This document shows positions 27,733 to 37,111 of a DNA stretch of 64,000 nt, piece by piece. Below the pieces are notes generated by a model, which saw only the letters and a program-made list of their open reading frames with translations, had not been told where the DNA came from and did no database searches. The DNA comes from Pseudomonas sp. KU26590 (GTDB lineage: Bacteria; Pseudomonadota; Gammaproteobacteria; Pseudomonadales; Pseudomonadaceae). The stretch lies in the NCBI RefSeq assembly GCF_026153515.1, contig NZ_CP110644.1, forward strand, positions 3,377,501 to 3,441,500, read 5' to 3'. Every line of letters begins with the position of its first letter. Within the stretch, counting starts at the first letter, position 1. A program made the position numbers and the translations under genes.

Positions 27733-28623
27733 GTGGAGCTGCGTCATTTGCGTTATTTTCGAGTGGTTGCGCAAACCCTCAACTTCACCCGGGCGGCTGA
27801 GCGTTTGCATCTGGCGCAGCCGCCCTTGAGCCGACAGATCCAGCAACTGGAAGAAGAGTTGGGCGTGGTGCTGCTGGAACGAAGCCGCCCTTTGCGTCTG
27901 ACCGAAGCGGGGCGCTTTTTCTACGAACAGTCCGCTCAGCTGCTGGAACGGCTCGACCGGATCTGTCATGACACGCAGCGAATCGACCAGGGTCAGCGCC
28001 GCTGGCTGGGCATCGGTTTTGCTCCTTCGACGCTGTACGGGGCACTGCCGGAACTGATCCGACGGTTACGCAGTGACGGGGGGGTCGAGCTGGGGCTGTC
28101 GGAGATGATCACCTTGCAACAGGTCGACGCCTTGAAGAGCGGACGCATCGACATCGGCTTCGGGCGCATTCACATCGACGACGCCGCGGTCGTGCAGAAG
28201 GTGATTCACCAGGACCCGCTGGTGGCCGTGCTGCCCGCCGGGCATCACTTGCTGGGCACAGCGGTGAGCCTGGAACAACTGGCCCGGGAACCCTTTGTGC
28301 TGTACCCGGGTAATGTCCGGCCCAGCTACGCCGACCATGTACTCAAGCTTTTCGCGCGTAATGGGCTGGACATCCATGTGGCACAAATGACCAACGAATT
28401 ACAGACGGCCATCGGACTGGTGGCGGCCGGCATGGGTATCACCCTCGTGCCGGCGTCCGTTCAGCGTCTGCATCGCGACGATATTGGCTATGCGCCGCTT
28501 CTGGATCCGTTGGCCACTTCGCCCATCATCGTCAGCTACAGGGCGGCCGATACGTCGGCGCTTGTTCGTCAATGCCTGCACTGGATCGAAGAGCAATCGG
28601 CGGACACGCTGAGCGGCGACTGA
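27733..28623 (+). CDS. catR: LysR-type activator CatR of the cat operon
   Basis: 296 residues from GTG 27733 (GGGAGG just upstream). The helix-turn-helix MELRHLRYFRVVAQTLNFTRAAERLHLAQPPLSRQIQQLEEELG is the CatR/BenM/CatM signature, and the effector domain has GFAPSTLYGALPELIRR and GLVAAGMGITLVPAS. CatR activates catBCA in response to cis,cis-muconate. Its divergent position and the inverted repeat in the promoter gap support this role. It is convergent with the TetR gene that follows (24-nt gap). Confidence 0.92.
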   Translation: MELRHLRYFRVVAQTLNFTRAAERLHLAQPPLSRQIQQLEEELGVVLLERSRPLRLTEAGRFFYEQSAQLLERLDRICHDTQRIDQGQRRWLGIGFAPSTLYGALPELIRRLRSDGGVELGLSEMITLQQVDALKSGRIDIGFGRIHIDDAAVVQKVIHQDPLVAVLPAGHHLLGTAVSLEQLAREPFVLYPGNVRPSYADHVLKLFARNGLDIHVAQMTNELQTAIGLVAAGMGITLVPASVQRLHRDDIGYAPLLDPLATSPIIVSYRAADTSALVRQCLHWIEEQSADTLSGD

Positions 28624-28646
28624 ATAGCCAGAGCGACAGATGCGCG

Positions 28647-29261
28647 TCACCCGTCGACAAAATTTGAGATCAGTAGCTCTACCATTCGCGGAAGGGGGAC
28701 CAGGTCTATTTCGGTCTGGCTGAGCAGCCAACCCATGACGGTCCCGACAAGCAACGCCTTTACCGCCGTCGCCGCGGCAGGAATGTTGTCATGGGGGCTT
28801 CCGTCAGGGTTGTGGTAGCGCCAACTCAACGCCGCGACGAGGTAGCGTTTGATGCGCTCGTGTATGGCGGTGAGTCGGTCCTGGACGGGATGGTTATCAC
28901 TCACCAGTTCTGTGCGAAGCAGCAAGATGAGAGTGACCCGCTGCAAGCTGGGATCACCGACGATGGTGGCCAGGCCTTTGGCAAAGGTCTGGCCCAGGTC
29001 GCTCAGCGAAGGGCATTGTTCCAGCGAGGAAAACTGCTGCGGCAGACCGTCCCATGGCAATCGGGCACGACGCAGCACGGCATCGAGCAACTGATGTTTG
29101 GCGCTGAAGTGCCAATAGATCGCGCCACGGGACAGCCCGGCCTGTTCAGCGATTTCATGGAAGGTCGCTCTGGCGTATCCCTTCTGGCTGAACACCTGTT
29201 CCGCCGCGTCCAGCAGCATCGGGTAGGTTCTGTCTGAATCTTCCTTGCATTTTCTGGCCAT
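28647..29261 (-). CDS. TetR/AcrR-family repressor
   Basis: 204 residues from ATG 29261 (GGAG 11 nt upstream). The N-terminal helix-turn-helix (about 8-55) reads MLLDAAEQVFSQKGYARATFHEIAEQAGLSRGAIYWHFSAKHQLLDAV, very like TtgR/AcrR-type efflux repressors. The C-terminal half is helical and probably binds a ligand. No pump gene is adjacent. It is divergent from the tannase-family esterase gene 116 nt away, which is the most likely local target. Confidence 0.87.
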   Translation of the reverse strand: MARKCKEDSDRTYPMLLDAAEQVFSQKGYARATFHEIAEQAGLSRGAIYWHFSAKHQLLDAVLRRARLPWDGLPQQFSSLEQCPSLSDLGQTFAKGLATIVGDPSLQRVTLILLLRTELVSDNHPVQDRLTAIHERIKRYLVAALSWRYHNPDGSPHDNIPAAATAVKALLVGTVMGWLLSQTEIDLVPLPRMVELLISNFVDG

Positions 29262-29377
29262 GCAAATGGTTCTCCAGCGCCTCAAGAGCGCTTGTATCAG
29301 TTATTGCCTGCCACCATAGTGACGGCTGCCTCGCAGGTATCATTTGGTCACTGTTAGCAATCGCCACGTTAACCTTT

Positions 29378-31060
29378 ATGAGTATTTCAATGTTGATCGG
29401 CACAAGAGACCTGGCACTTTACGGATTGCTGACGGCGGGGCTGTCGATAGCGACGGCCCCGCAGGCCGCCACACCCACGCAACCGAATCTGACGCCGCAG
29501 GCCTGTGAAGCGCTTGCGGCCAAAGCGTTGACGGGCGGACGCATTCTGGCGGTTGAGCCCGTCGCCGCAGGGGCATTCAACGTCGCGCGAGCGCCCTCGG
29601 GTTCGCCGCTCGCCCAGCGCATGAGCTCGCTGCCGGCCTTCTGCCGGGTGCAGGTGCTGGCAACGCCGACACCGGACAGCCGAATCGGCATCGAAGTCTG
29701 GTTGCCGCTTCAGCACTGGAACGGACGGCTACTGGGGACGGGCAATGGCGGCGGCGCCGGCGCGATCGCTTATGAAATGGGCATGATCGAGGGATTGAAA
29801 CGTGGCTTTGCCGTGACCAACACCGACATGGGCACGGCGCCTGATATCAATCTCACGATTGACCACCCTGAGCGCTGGACTGACTTCGGTTACCGGGCAA
29901 CCCACGAAATGACCCGAATCGCCAAGTCGTTGGTGACCTCGTTTTATAACGAACACTCGTTTCGTGCCTATTTCGAAGGCTGCTCGACCGGTGGCCAACA
30001 GGCACTGAGCAATGCACAGCGTTACCCGGATGATTACGACGGCATTCTGGCCGGTGACCCGGGCAACAATCGAACCCACGTCGCCAGTTACTTTTTGTGG
30101 AATTACGCGGCGCTGAATGCCTCCCCTGAGGCGAAGCTCTCATCAGGGCAATGGTCGACGGTCTCCAAGGCCGTCATCGCCAGCTGCGCCGGGAAAGATG
30201 GCGGCGCTCCGGGCGATCAGTTTCTCACCGATCCTCGGCAGTGCCACTTCGACCCTGCGAAGCTCCCGACCTGCGACGCAGGTTCCGCGACGGATCAATG
30301 CCTGACCTCGAAGCAGATCGATACGGTGCGCAGGCTCTACGCCGGGCCGGTGAATCCGCGCACGGGCGAGCGCATCTACGCAGGACTCACCGTCGGCAGT
30401 GAAGATCAGCCGCTAGGTCCTGCCGCGCAGGGTGATCCTGCCGCGTGGCCCAAGGAGCAATTTTATCTGTTCAACTGGAGTCTGGGCACGGGCTTTGAAC
30501 CGCGGCGCTTTGATTTTGACCATGACCTCGACCGCCTGGATGCGCAGCTCTCAAGCACACTCAATGCCAATGCTGCGGACCTTTCTACATTTGCCAGGGG
30601 AGGGGGCAAGTTGCTGATGTACACCGGCCTTGCTGATCCGGCGGTGCCGTTTGCTGAGGTCGTTCATTACTACGATCGCGTGGTCGCCAGCACTGGAAAA
30701 GCGAAAGGAGAAGGAGAAGAGGATTTTGCGCGACTGTTTCTTGTGCCAGGCATGGGCCACTGCGTGGGTGGGCCGGGCGTGACCGACATAGGTCAGCCGT
30801 TTTCGTCGGCGGTGCCTCCCACCGTCCGTAACGATGCGCTGATGACGCTCGTGGCATGGACCGAAGGAGGTAAAGCCCCTTCGGTCCTTATCGCCCGTCA
30901 ACCGGCTGAGGACGGCTCGCCTGTCAAAGAGCGCCCTGTGTGTGCCTACCCCGCGCTACCTGAATTTCGTGGCGGTGATCCGGCTAAAAGCGAGAGCTTT
31001 GTCTGCACGGATCACCCACCAGGCGTCAATCAGGTGCCAGCGTCAAGGTACCTCAACTGA
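29378..31060 (+). CDS. Secreted tannase/feruloyl esterase family hydrolase
   Basis: 560 residues with an N-terminal signal peptide (hydrophobic YGLLTAGLSIATAPQA, cut about residue 30). The alpha/beta-hydrolase triad carries the CS-D-HC signature of this family: nucleophile in GCSTGG, Asp in GLADPAVPF and His in GMGHC, with the Cys next to Ser and His expected to form a disulfide. Family members cleave gallate, ferulate or similar aromatic esters outside the cytoplasm. The products would be phenolic acids, fitting the aromatic catabolism encoded around it. A second in-frame ATG lies at 29390. Exact substrate unknown. Confidence 0.88.
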   Translation: MSISMLIGTRDLALYGLLTAGLSIATAPQAATPTQPNLTPQACEALAAKALTGGRILAVEPVAAGAFNVARAPSGSPLAQRMSSLPAFCRVQVLATPTPDSRIGIEVWLPLQHWNGRLLGTGNGGGAGAIAYEMGMIEGLKRGFAVTNTDMGTAPDINLTIDHPERWTDFGYRATHEMTRIAKSLVTSFYNEHSFRAYFEGCSTGGQQALSNAQRYPDDYDGILAGDPGNNRTHVASYFLWNYAALNASPEAKLSSGQWSTVSKAVIASCAGKDGGAPGDQFLTDPRQCHFDPAKLPTCDAGSATDQCLTSKQIDTVRRLYAGPVNPRTGERIYAGLTVGSEDQPLGPAAQGDPAAWPKEQFYLFNWSLGTGFEPRRFDFDHDLDRLDAQLSSTLNANAADLSTFARGGGKLLMYTGLADPAVPFAEVVHYYDRVVASTGKAKGEGEEDFARLFLVPGMGHCVGGPGVTDIGQPFSSAVPPTVRNDALMTLVAWTEGGKAPSVLIARQPAEDGSPVKERPVCAYPALPEFRGGDPAKSESFVCTDHPPGVNQVPASRYLN

Positions 31061-31072
31061 TTGTGCGGGAGG

Positions 31073-32212
31073 TTATGCCGAAGGCTTGAGTACCACTTTG
31101 GTCCAGCCGTCCGCCCGCGCATCAAATTGCTTGTAGGCTTCCGGGCCTTCAGACAACTTCAGGCTGTGGGAGATAATCTGCGATGGCTTGGCGCGGTCAT
31201 GGTGGATCAACTCGGCCAGACGACGGTTGTACGCCTTGACGTTGGCCTGGCCAGTACGGATCTGCTGACCTTTGAACCAGAACGAACCGAAGTCGAAGGC
31301 CATCTTGCCTTCCTTCGCCAGATCGCTTGCAGCGTTCGGGTCTTGCGGCACGAAAACACCCACGACACCGATACCGCCCGTTGGCTTGGTGGAGGCCACC
31401 AGGTTGTTCATGGTCTCGTGATTGGCTTCATGGCCATGCTTGTCGCAGCACTGATAACCCACGCATTCGCAGCCACGGTCCGTGCCTTTGCCGTTAGTCA
31501 GATTCAGAATCTGCTCCACGGCTTGCGTTTGTGAGGTGTTGATCGGCGTAGCGCCCAGCTTGGCCGCCAGTGCCAAGCGGTCTGGATGGCTGTCGACGAC
31601 GAAGACTTGTGACGCACCTTTGATCATCGCTGAATGGGCAGCCATCAGTCCGACCGGACCTGCGCCGTAGATAGCGATGCTCTCACCGGGTAACAAGCCG
31701 GACAATTCAGTCGCGTGCCAGCCCGTTGGAAGGATGTCCGAGAGCATGACGTAGTCGTCTTCTTTCTCCTTGGCGTCCTCAGGGAGCACCAGGCAGTTGA
31801 AGTCGCCATAGGGCACGCGCAGCAGTTCAGCCTGGCCACCCTGGTAAGGGCCCATGTCCGCAAAACCGTAGGCACCGCCGGCGCTGCCGGGGTTGACGGT
31901 CAGGCAGTAGCCCGTCAGGCCCCGCTCGCAGTTGTCGCAGAAACCACAACCGATGTTGAACGGCAGGCAGACCATATCGCCTACTTTCACGCGGTCAACT
32001 GCGGCGCCCACTTCGATGACTTCACCCATGTTCTCGTGGCCCAGGATTCTGCCGGTTTCGAAGCTGGTGCGTCCTTCGTACATGTGCAAGTCAGAACCGC
32101 AAATATTGGTCGTGGTAATTCGGACCAGGACATCAGTTGCTTTTTCGATCTTTGCATCGGGAACGTTTTGAACGCTGACGTCGTGAGGACCGTTGTAAAT
32201 GATGGCTTTCAT
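31073..32212 (-). CDS. Zinc-dependent alcohol dehydrogenase, glutathione-independent formaldehyde dehydrogenase-like
   Basis: 379 residues of the medium-chain dehydrogenase family. Catalytic zinc site: NICGSDLHMYEGRT and GHENMGEV; structural zinc site: GCGFCDNCERGLTGYC; NAD(P) Rossmann motif GAGPVGLMAA. The GGAYGFADMGPYQGGQAELLRVPYGD and ECVGYQCCDKHGHEA stretches place it in the group of Pseudomonas glutathione-independent formaldehyde dehydrogenase, though it is about 20 residues shorter than P. putida FdhA. It stands near the glutathione-dependent formaldehyde genes at 32649-34741. It may act on another alcohol or aldehyde. TTAGGAG precedes the ATG. Confidence 0.8.
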   Translation of the reverse strand: MKAIIYNGPHDVSVQNVPDAKIEKATDVLVRITTTNICGSDLHMYEGRTSFETGRILGHENMGEVIEVGAAVDRVKVGDMVCLPFNIGCGFCDNCERGLTGYCLTVNPGSAGGAYGFADMGPYQGGQAELLRVPYGDFNCLVLPEDAKEKEDDYVMLSDILPTGWHATELSGLLPGESIAIYGAGPVGLMAAHSAMIKGASQVFVVDSHPDRLALAAKLGATPINTSQTQAVEQILNLTNGKGTDRGCECVGYQCCDKHGHEANHETMNNLVASTKPTGGIGVVGVFVPQDPNAASDLAKEGKMAFDFGSFWFKGQQIRTGQANVKAYNRRLAELIHHDRAKPSQIISHSLKLSEGPEAYKQFDARADGWTKVVLKPSA

Positions 32213-32648
32213 TAGTTCTCCTAAGATTGAATGTTTGTTGCGTTTGTATACGCCAGATTTAGTGCGCTTATTTAGAGGTATCGTTCAAGAAGAAAGGCTG
32301 GAGACGACGAACGGTAAAAGGCCTCGACGGCTCTAGAATGCGCGTCTTGGCGTATAGTTAAAGGGTGTTTGCCGATGAGCAGACGTGACGATGCGATCAG
32401 TCTTACGCCGGGCCTGCGCGGTAATCAAGATGCTGTATTAGAAGCTGATAATGACGGCAAAACTTAATAGGATTTGCACGGATACCCTGTATTTAGTGCT
32501 GTTTGAGTTTCGACATTATTAATGTCTAACAGTGCGTGATAAAAAAGTGCACCCACTGGCTCGCATTAAGCGGACGAGCAGGTGCGCCAGATAACTAAAA
32601 GTGTTATCGACTTTTTGCGAGTTGCAAATCAGTGATAAAGCCGGTCGG
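32213..32648. other. 436-bp intergenic region downstream of gfa and upstream of the zinc dehydrogenase
   Basis: No gene is seen and it is more AT-rich than its surroundings. It carries the terminator at 32541-32588, a GTATAC palindrome near 32247 and presumably the promoter of the gene starting at 32212. Confidence 0.55.
32541..32588 (-). terminator. Rho-independent terminator of the frmR-frmA-gfa operon
   Basis: On the minus strand a stem (GCACC/GGTGC outer arms, GCTCG/CGAGC inner arms) is followed by TTTTTT (32546-32541), about 60 nt after the gfa stop at 32649. Confidence 0.7.
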
Positions 32649-33218
32649 TCAGAGCACGCCGTTTTGCTTGGCGGTATGAGTGGCCAGGGCATCCATCAAT
32701 GCTGGAGACAAGCAGTCGTAAGTAGGCAGGCCGATCTCGTTGAAGCGCGCGCGGATGCCGTCCATCTCGGCCGGAGGGGTGCCGGTTTCGATGACCGACG
32801 ACACGAATGCGGCGAAGCCTGGAGCAGCCCAGCCGGTCTGAGGCGAGAGTTCGGTGTGCACGAAGTCCAGACCGTGGAACGCGTGGCCCGTGTTTTCGAT
32901 GCGACCGTAGAGATGCGCGCCGCACTCTTTGCAGGCGTGACGCTGGATGGTGGCGCTTTCGTCAACGATGGCCAGTTTTTCAGCGTTGGCGGTCACGCTG
33001 ACGGTGTCGCGTGGAACGACAGCGATGACAGCGAATTTCGCGCCTTCAGGCTTCCAGCATTTGCTGCAACCGCACGCGTGGTTGTGCAGGGTCTGAGCGT
33101 CGATCTTGACTTCGACCTTGTTGCTCGCGCACAGGCACTGCAGGGTACCGCCATCGAAGCCGGCGGCGGCGGGTTTGATGCCGTTGTCTAGCGAAGGGTG
33201 CAGTTTTACGTTGCTCAT
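32649..33218 (-). CDS. gfa: S-(hydroxymethyl)glutathione synthase
   Basis: 189 residues. Gfa-type zinc protein with Cys motifs [21 protein letters not shown] and [13 protein letters not shown], which hold the zinc centres of the family. It promotes condensation of formaldehyde with glutathione to S-hydroxymethylglutathione, the substrate of the dehydrogenase encoded 71 nt upstream. GGAGAT precedes the ATG. Last gene of the frm-type operon, followed by a terminator. Confidence 0.92.
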   Translation of the reverse strand: MSNVKLHPSLDNGIKPAAAGFDGGTLQCLCASNKVEVKIDAQTLHNHACGCSKCWKPEGAKFAVIAVVPRDTVSVTANAEKLAIVDESATIQRHACKECGAHLYGRIENTGHAFHGLDFVHTELSPQTGWAAPGFAAFVSSVIETGTPPAEMDGIRARFNEIGLPTYDCLSPALMDALATHTAKQNGVL

Positions 33219-33289
33219 TATGGATCTCCAGATCTATGTGTGATTTGGACCGAGCGCTGTGGAAAATGCCCCAGCGCAGCGGTGAGACG

Positions 33290-34465
<1,176 letters not shown>

Positions 34466-34741
34466 CTATTTCAGGTACGTGCGCACCAGAGAAACCACTT
34501 CATCAATCGACGAGCGCTGCGCCTCGGTCGTTTCTACCAAATTAGTGAATTCTTCTCTGAGGTGGCTTTCCAGCACGCCAGCCATCAGACCGTTGACGGC
34601 GCCGCGTATGGCGGCGATCTGTTGCAGGACCGGCCCGCAATCAGCGCCTTTTTCAAGCGCTGCTTCCAAGGCATCCAACTGGCCCCTGACACGTCTCACC
34701 CTTCCCAGTACGCGTTTCTTCTCAGCAGGTGAATGTGGCAT
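34466..34741 (-). CDS. frmR: Formaldehyde-sensing repressor FrmR (RcnR/CsoR family)
   Basis: 91 residues, all-helical DUF156-type repressor. The residues known to detect formaldehyde in E. coli FrmR are all present: Pro2, Cys35 and His60. Formaldehyde cross-links Pro2 to Cys35 of a neighbouring subunit and releases DNA. The gene heads the frmR-frmA-gfa operon, and GGAG lies 8 nt before the ATG. The three 23-bp repeats at 34783-34851, with G-tract centres flanked by TACT and AGTA, look like its operators. Confidence 0.92.
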   Translation of the reverse strand: MPHSPAEKKRVLGRVRRVRGQLDALEAALEKGADCGPVLQQIAAIRGAVNGLMAGVLESHLREEFTNLVETTEAQRSSIDEVVSLVRTYLK

Positions 34742-34782
34742 CTATGTTCTCCAGGTGTGGACTCGGACAGCATTTTTACACA

Positions 34783-34851
34783 GGTACTGGCAGGGGGTAT
34801 GTCTAGGTACTGGTGGGGAGTATATGCAGATACTGGCGGGGAGTATATAGA
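34783..34851. promoter_or_regulatory. Three tandem 23-bp repeats, probable FrmR operator array
   Basis: Units start at 34783, 34806 and 34829, exactly 23 bp apart. Consensus GRTACTGGYRGGGRGTATRT. In each, TACT and AGTA (GGTA in unit 1) flank a 7-nt G-rich centre, the operator architecture of CsoR/RcnR/FrmR proteins (AT-rich inverted ends around a G/C tract). The array sits 42-110 bp upstream of the frmR start and is unlike the single-site control of E. coli frmR. Confidence 0.65.
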
Positions 34852-34894
34852 TCTGTCTGTGTCGAGATGCCGCAGGCGCGGATTTGCGCCTGTT

Positions 34895-35239
34895 TCATTC
34901 AGCCTGCAGTTGCCTGCTCACGAGGGTTGCCAAGCTGCGAATGCAGGCTTCATTGCGCCGGAGAAAGTGCACAGTCCCGGATTTGCGCTGTTCCACCAGA
35001 CCGGCAGCCTTGAGGAGTGCCAGGTGACTGGAAACAGTTGATTGGGGGAGATCGCATCGCAGCACTATCTGGCCGATGCACACCCCAAGGTGCTGGCCGT
35101 ACTCCTGATCTGGGAAATACCGCAACGGCTCCTTGAGCCACTGCAGGATTTCACGCCTGACGGGGTGAGCGATGGCGCGGATTGAAACCTGGAAATCCGG
35201 GGGCACCAGTGGCAAGTCTTCTTCTGAATGCGATGACAC
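34895..35239 (-). CDS. ArsR-family winged-helix regulator
   Basis: 114 residues from GTG 35239 (AAGGA 8 nt upstream). ArsR/SmtB fold: AIAHPVRREILQWLKEP, then the recognition helix DLPQSTVSSHLALLKAAGLVEQRKSG and the beta wing TVHFLRR. Cysteines are scattered (VCIGQIVLRC, EAC) and do not form the classical CVC metal motif, so it may respond to an organic or redox signal. It begins 20 nt after the stop of the luciferase-like monooxygenase gene and is probably the last gene of that operon. Its position just before the frmR operator array raises the possibility of cross-control. Confidence 0.85.
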   Translation of the reverse strand: MSSHSEEDLPLVPPDFQVSIRAIAHPVRREILQWLKEPLRYFPDQEYGQHLGVCIGQIVLRCDLPQSTVSSHLALLKAAGLVEQRKSGTVHFLRRNEACIRSLATLVSRQLQAE

Positions 35240-35259
35240 GGTTTGTCCTTTTTGTCGAA

Positions 35260-36243
35260 TCAGTCCAGCAGGTCTGCGATGGATTCAGCGGCAAGCTGAT
35301 AGGAGCGGCACCGTGCATCGGGATCATGAATCCTCGCATCGATGATCACTTCGTCAGCCTGGGTCGTGGCGATGAACTGCCGCAGCCAACTGCCAACATC
35401 GTCTTTGTCGCCAACAGCGGTACAGGACATGGTCTGCGTCAGGGTCTGTCGATCCAACTCTGAGAGCCGCTCGATGTAACCTTCTTCGGGGAGTGGCAGC
35501 AGCCCTGGCTTGCCGGCATACAGCCTGCTCACCCATTGCTGATGAGAGCTGGCGTGGTACTGCGCTTCTGCACGGGTTGCTGCTGCAAAGACATTGGCGC
35601 CGGCAATCACGTAGGGTTGCTTGAGCATGGCCGAGGGCTTGAATGTGGCGCGGTAGTGGGCGATTGAATCCATCAGAAACCGCGGTGCGAAATGCGAGGC
35701 GAACGCGTAGGGAAGCCCCAGTTTCGCCGCCAGATCTGCACTGTTGGGGCTGGAGCCCAGCAGCCAGATCGGCACGCTGTGATTGCCCGGAATCGCACGC
35801 ACAGGCTGGCGGCCGTCGTCCGCCAGGTAGTCGGTCAACTGACGTATGTCCTGGGTGAAATCCCGTTCCGACGAATCACCACGCAGGGCGCGAATTGCCG
35901 GCCCCGCCGAGCCCGGCGCTCTCCCTACGCCCAAATCAATACGCCCTGGAAACAAGGTGTCCAGCGTACCAAACTGTTCCGCGACGCTTAGCATCGAGTG
36001 GTTGGGCAACATGATGCCGCCTGAGCCGACACGCAGGTTTTGGGTAGCGCCAGCCAGGTGTTGAATAAGCAGCGCAGTCGCTGCCGAGGCAATACCGGGC
36101 AGGTCGTGGTGCTCCGCGACCCAGTATCGTGTGTAACCGCTGCGCTCGACGCTACGTGCCAAAGTGGCGGCATCGGCGAGGGTGTGGGCGAAGGTCTTGC
36201 CTTCGCCGATCATCATCAGGTCAAGAACCGAAAGCGCTGTCAT
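35260..36243 (-). CDS. Luciferase-like (LLM) flavin-dependent monooxygenase, MsnO8/YhbW type
   Basis: 327 residues. TIM-barrel with LLM hallmarks: SGYTRYWVAEHHDLPGIASAATALLIQHLA, LRVGSGGIMLPNHSMLSVAEQFGTLDTLFPGRIDLGVGRAPGS and the PIWLLGSSPNSADLAAKLGLPYAFASHFAP block. Known relatives use FMNH2 or F420; Pseudomonas relatives more probably use FMNH2. Substrate unknown. It is fourth in a five-gene operon with two TIM-barrel isomerases and another LLM enzyme, and 45 nt downstream of the isomerase gene. AGGAA lies 7 nt before the ATG. Confidence 0.87.
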   Translation of the reverse strand: MTALSVLDLMMIGEGKTFAHTLADAATLARSVERSGYTRYWVAEHHDLPGIASAATALLIQHLAGATQNLRVGSGGIMLPNHSMLSVAEQFGTLDTLFPGRIDLGVGRAPGSAGPAIRALRGDSSERDFTQDIRQLTDYLADDGRQPVRAIPGNHSVPIWLLGSSPNSADLAAKLGLPYAFASHFAPRFLMDSIAHYRATFKPSAMLKQPYVIAGANVFAAATRAEAQYHASSHQQWVSRLYAGKPGLLPLPEEGYIERLSELDRQTLTQTMSCTAVGDKDDVGSWLRQFIATTQADEVIIDARIHDPDARCRSYQLAAESIADLLD

Positions 36244-36288
36244 TGCATATTCCTGGTTGTGGGCTCAAGGGGAGGGCAGAGAGCGTGA

Positions 36289-37095
36289 TTACTTCAACGG
36301 AAAGTCTGCCCAGTTCAAATGCTTCTCCAGCCTGCGGTCCATGTCTCGAAGCGTGACCAGACAGCGCTGCAATTTAAGGTAGATATCGCCACCGTAGTCC
36401 CAGCCGAGCACACCGATACTGCCGGTGTAACCGATGCGGTCCAGTGCCGCGAGCACGGCGAAATTGTCCATCTCGCCCCGGTCTACCGGCTCCATGGTTG
36501 CAACGCCGCCCCAGCCCAGCTGCGACAGTGCGCTGCCAGAGGTCACGACCTGCATCAGCCAGGGTTTCATGGCGTCAAGCCGTTCCTGGAGTTTGCCTTC
36601 CTGGCTGGCGTACCAGTGGTACGCATTGAAAGAGGCGCCCAGGCGTGGATGGTTGAAGTGCTCGCAGATCTCCACGACCTGCGTGGTGGTTTGCGTCACG
36701 TGGTGCAGGTGCGGATAAAGCGCGATGCGCAACCCGCGCCGCTCGGCGATGGGCAGCAAGGACTCGATAAACCGAAGGATCGCTGGACTGCCGTTGACTG
36801 AGGTCTGGACCGCCAGTTCGATCAGCTCCACGCCTTCGACTGACTCGATGATCCGCCTCAAGACGTGGTCATTGCGGCCTTCGTGCAGCACCAGGTAGAG
36901 CGCCTCGACCTTCAGGCCATGTTGTTCCCTGACGCGGGGGAGCAGCGTCAGATCAGTCAGCGGGCTACCGCTCCATGCAGAGACGGTGATCCCGTCATAG
37001 CCCAGGTCTGCGAGCATCTCGCACTGGCTCTGGAACGCGTAAACGCCCATGGACGAGTAGAAGAACGAGTCCAGGGCATGAATGGAATGAGTCAT
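36289..37095 (-). CDS. TIM-barrel sugar isomerase/epimerase-like protein (AP-endonuclase-2 family), paralog 1
   Basis: 268 residues. Pattern of the xylose-isomerase-like superfamily: QCEMLADLGYDGITVSAW, VEALYLVLHEG, VELIELAVQ, GLRIALYPHLHHVTQTT, LGASFNAYHWYA, GGVATMEPVDRGEMDNFAVLAAL and GVLGWDYGGDIY. The His, Glu and Asp residues in these strands are the usual metal ligands. It closely parallels the next gene along almost its whole length, so the two arose by tandem duplication. Natural members isomerise or epimerise sugars or cleave related compounds. Nothing here fixes the substrate. 16 nt separate it from paralog 2. Confidence 0.8.
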   Translation of the reverse strand: MTHSIHALDSFFYSSMGVYAFQSQCEMLADLGYDGITVSAWSGSPLTDLTLLPRVREQHGLKVEALYLVLHEGRNDHVLRRIIESVEGVELIELAVQTSVNGSPAILRFIESLLPIAERRGLRIALYPHLHHVTQTTTQVVEICEHFNHPRLGASFNAYHWYASQEGKLQERLDAMKPWLMQVVTSGSALSQLGWGGVATMEPVDRGEMDNFAVLAALDRIGYTGSIGVLGWDYGGDIYLKLQRCLVTLRDMDRRLEKHLNWADFPLK

Positions 37096-37111
37096 TGAAT
37101 CGCTCCTGCGC

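Noticed and set aside
34783..34851. The three 23-bp repeats considered as a CRISPR array or transposon end.
   Set aside because: They are directly adjacent without spacers, there are only three, no cas or transposase gene is near, and each fits a FrmR-type operator.
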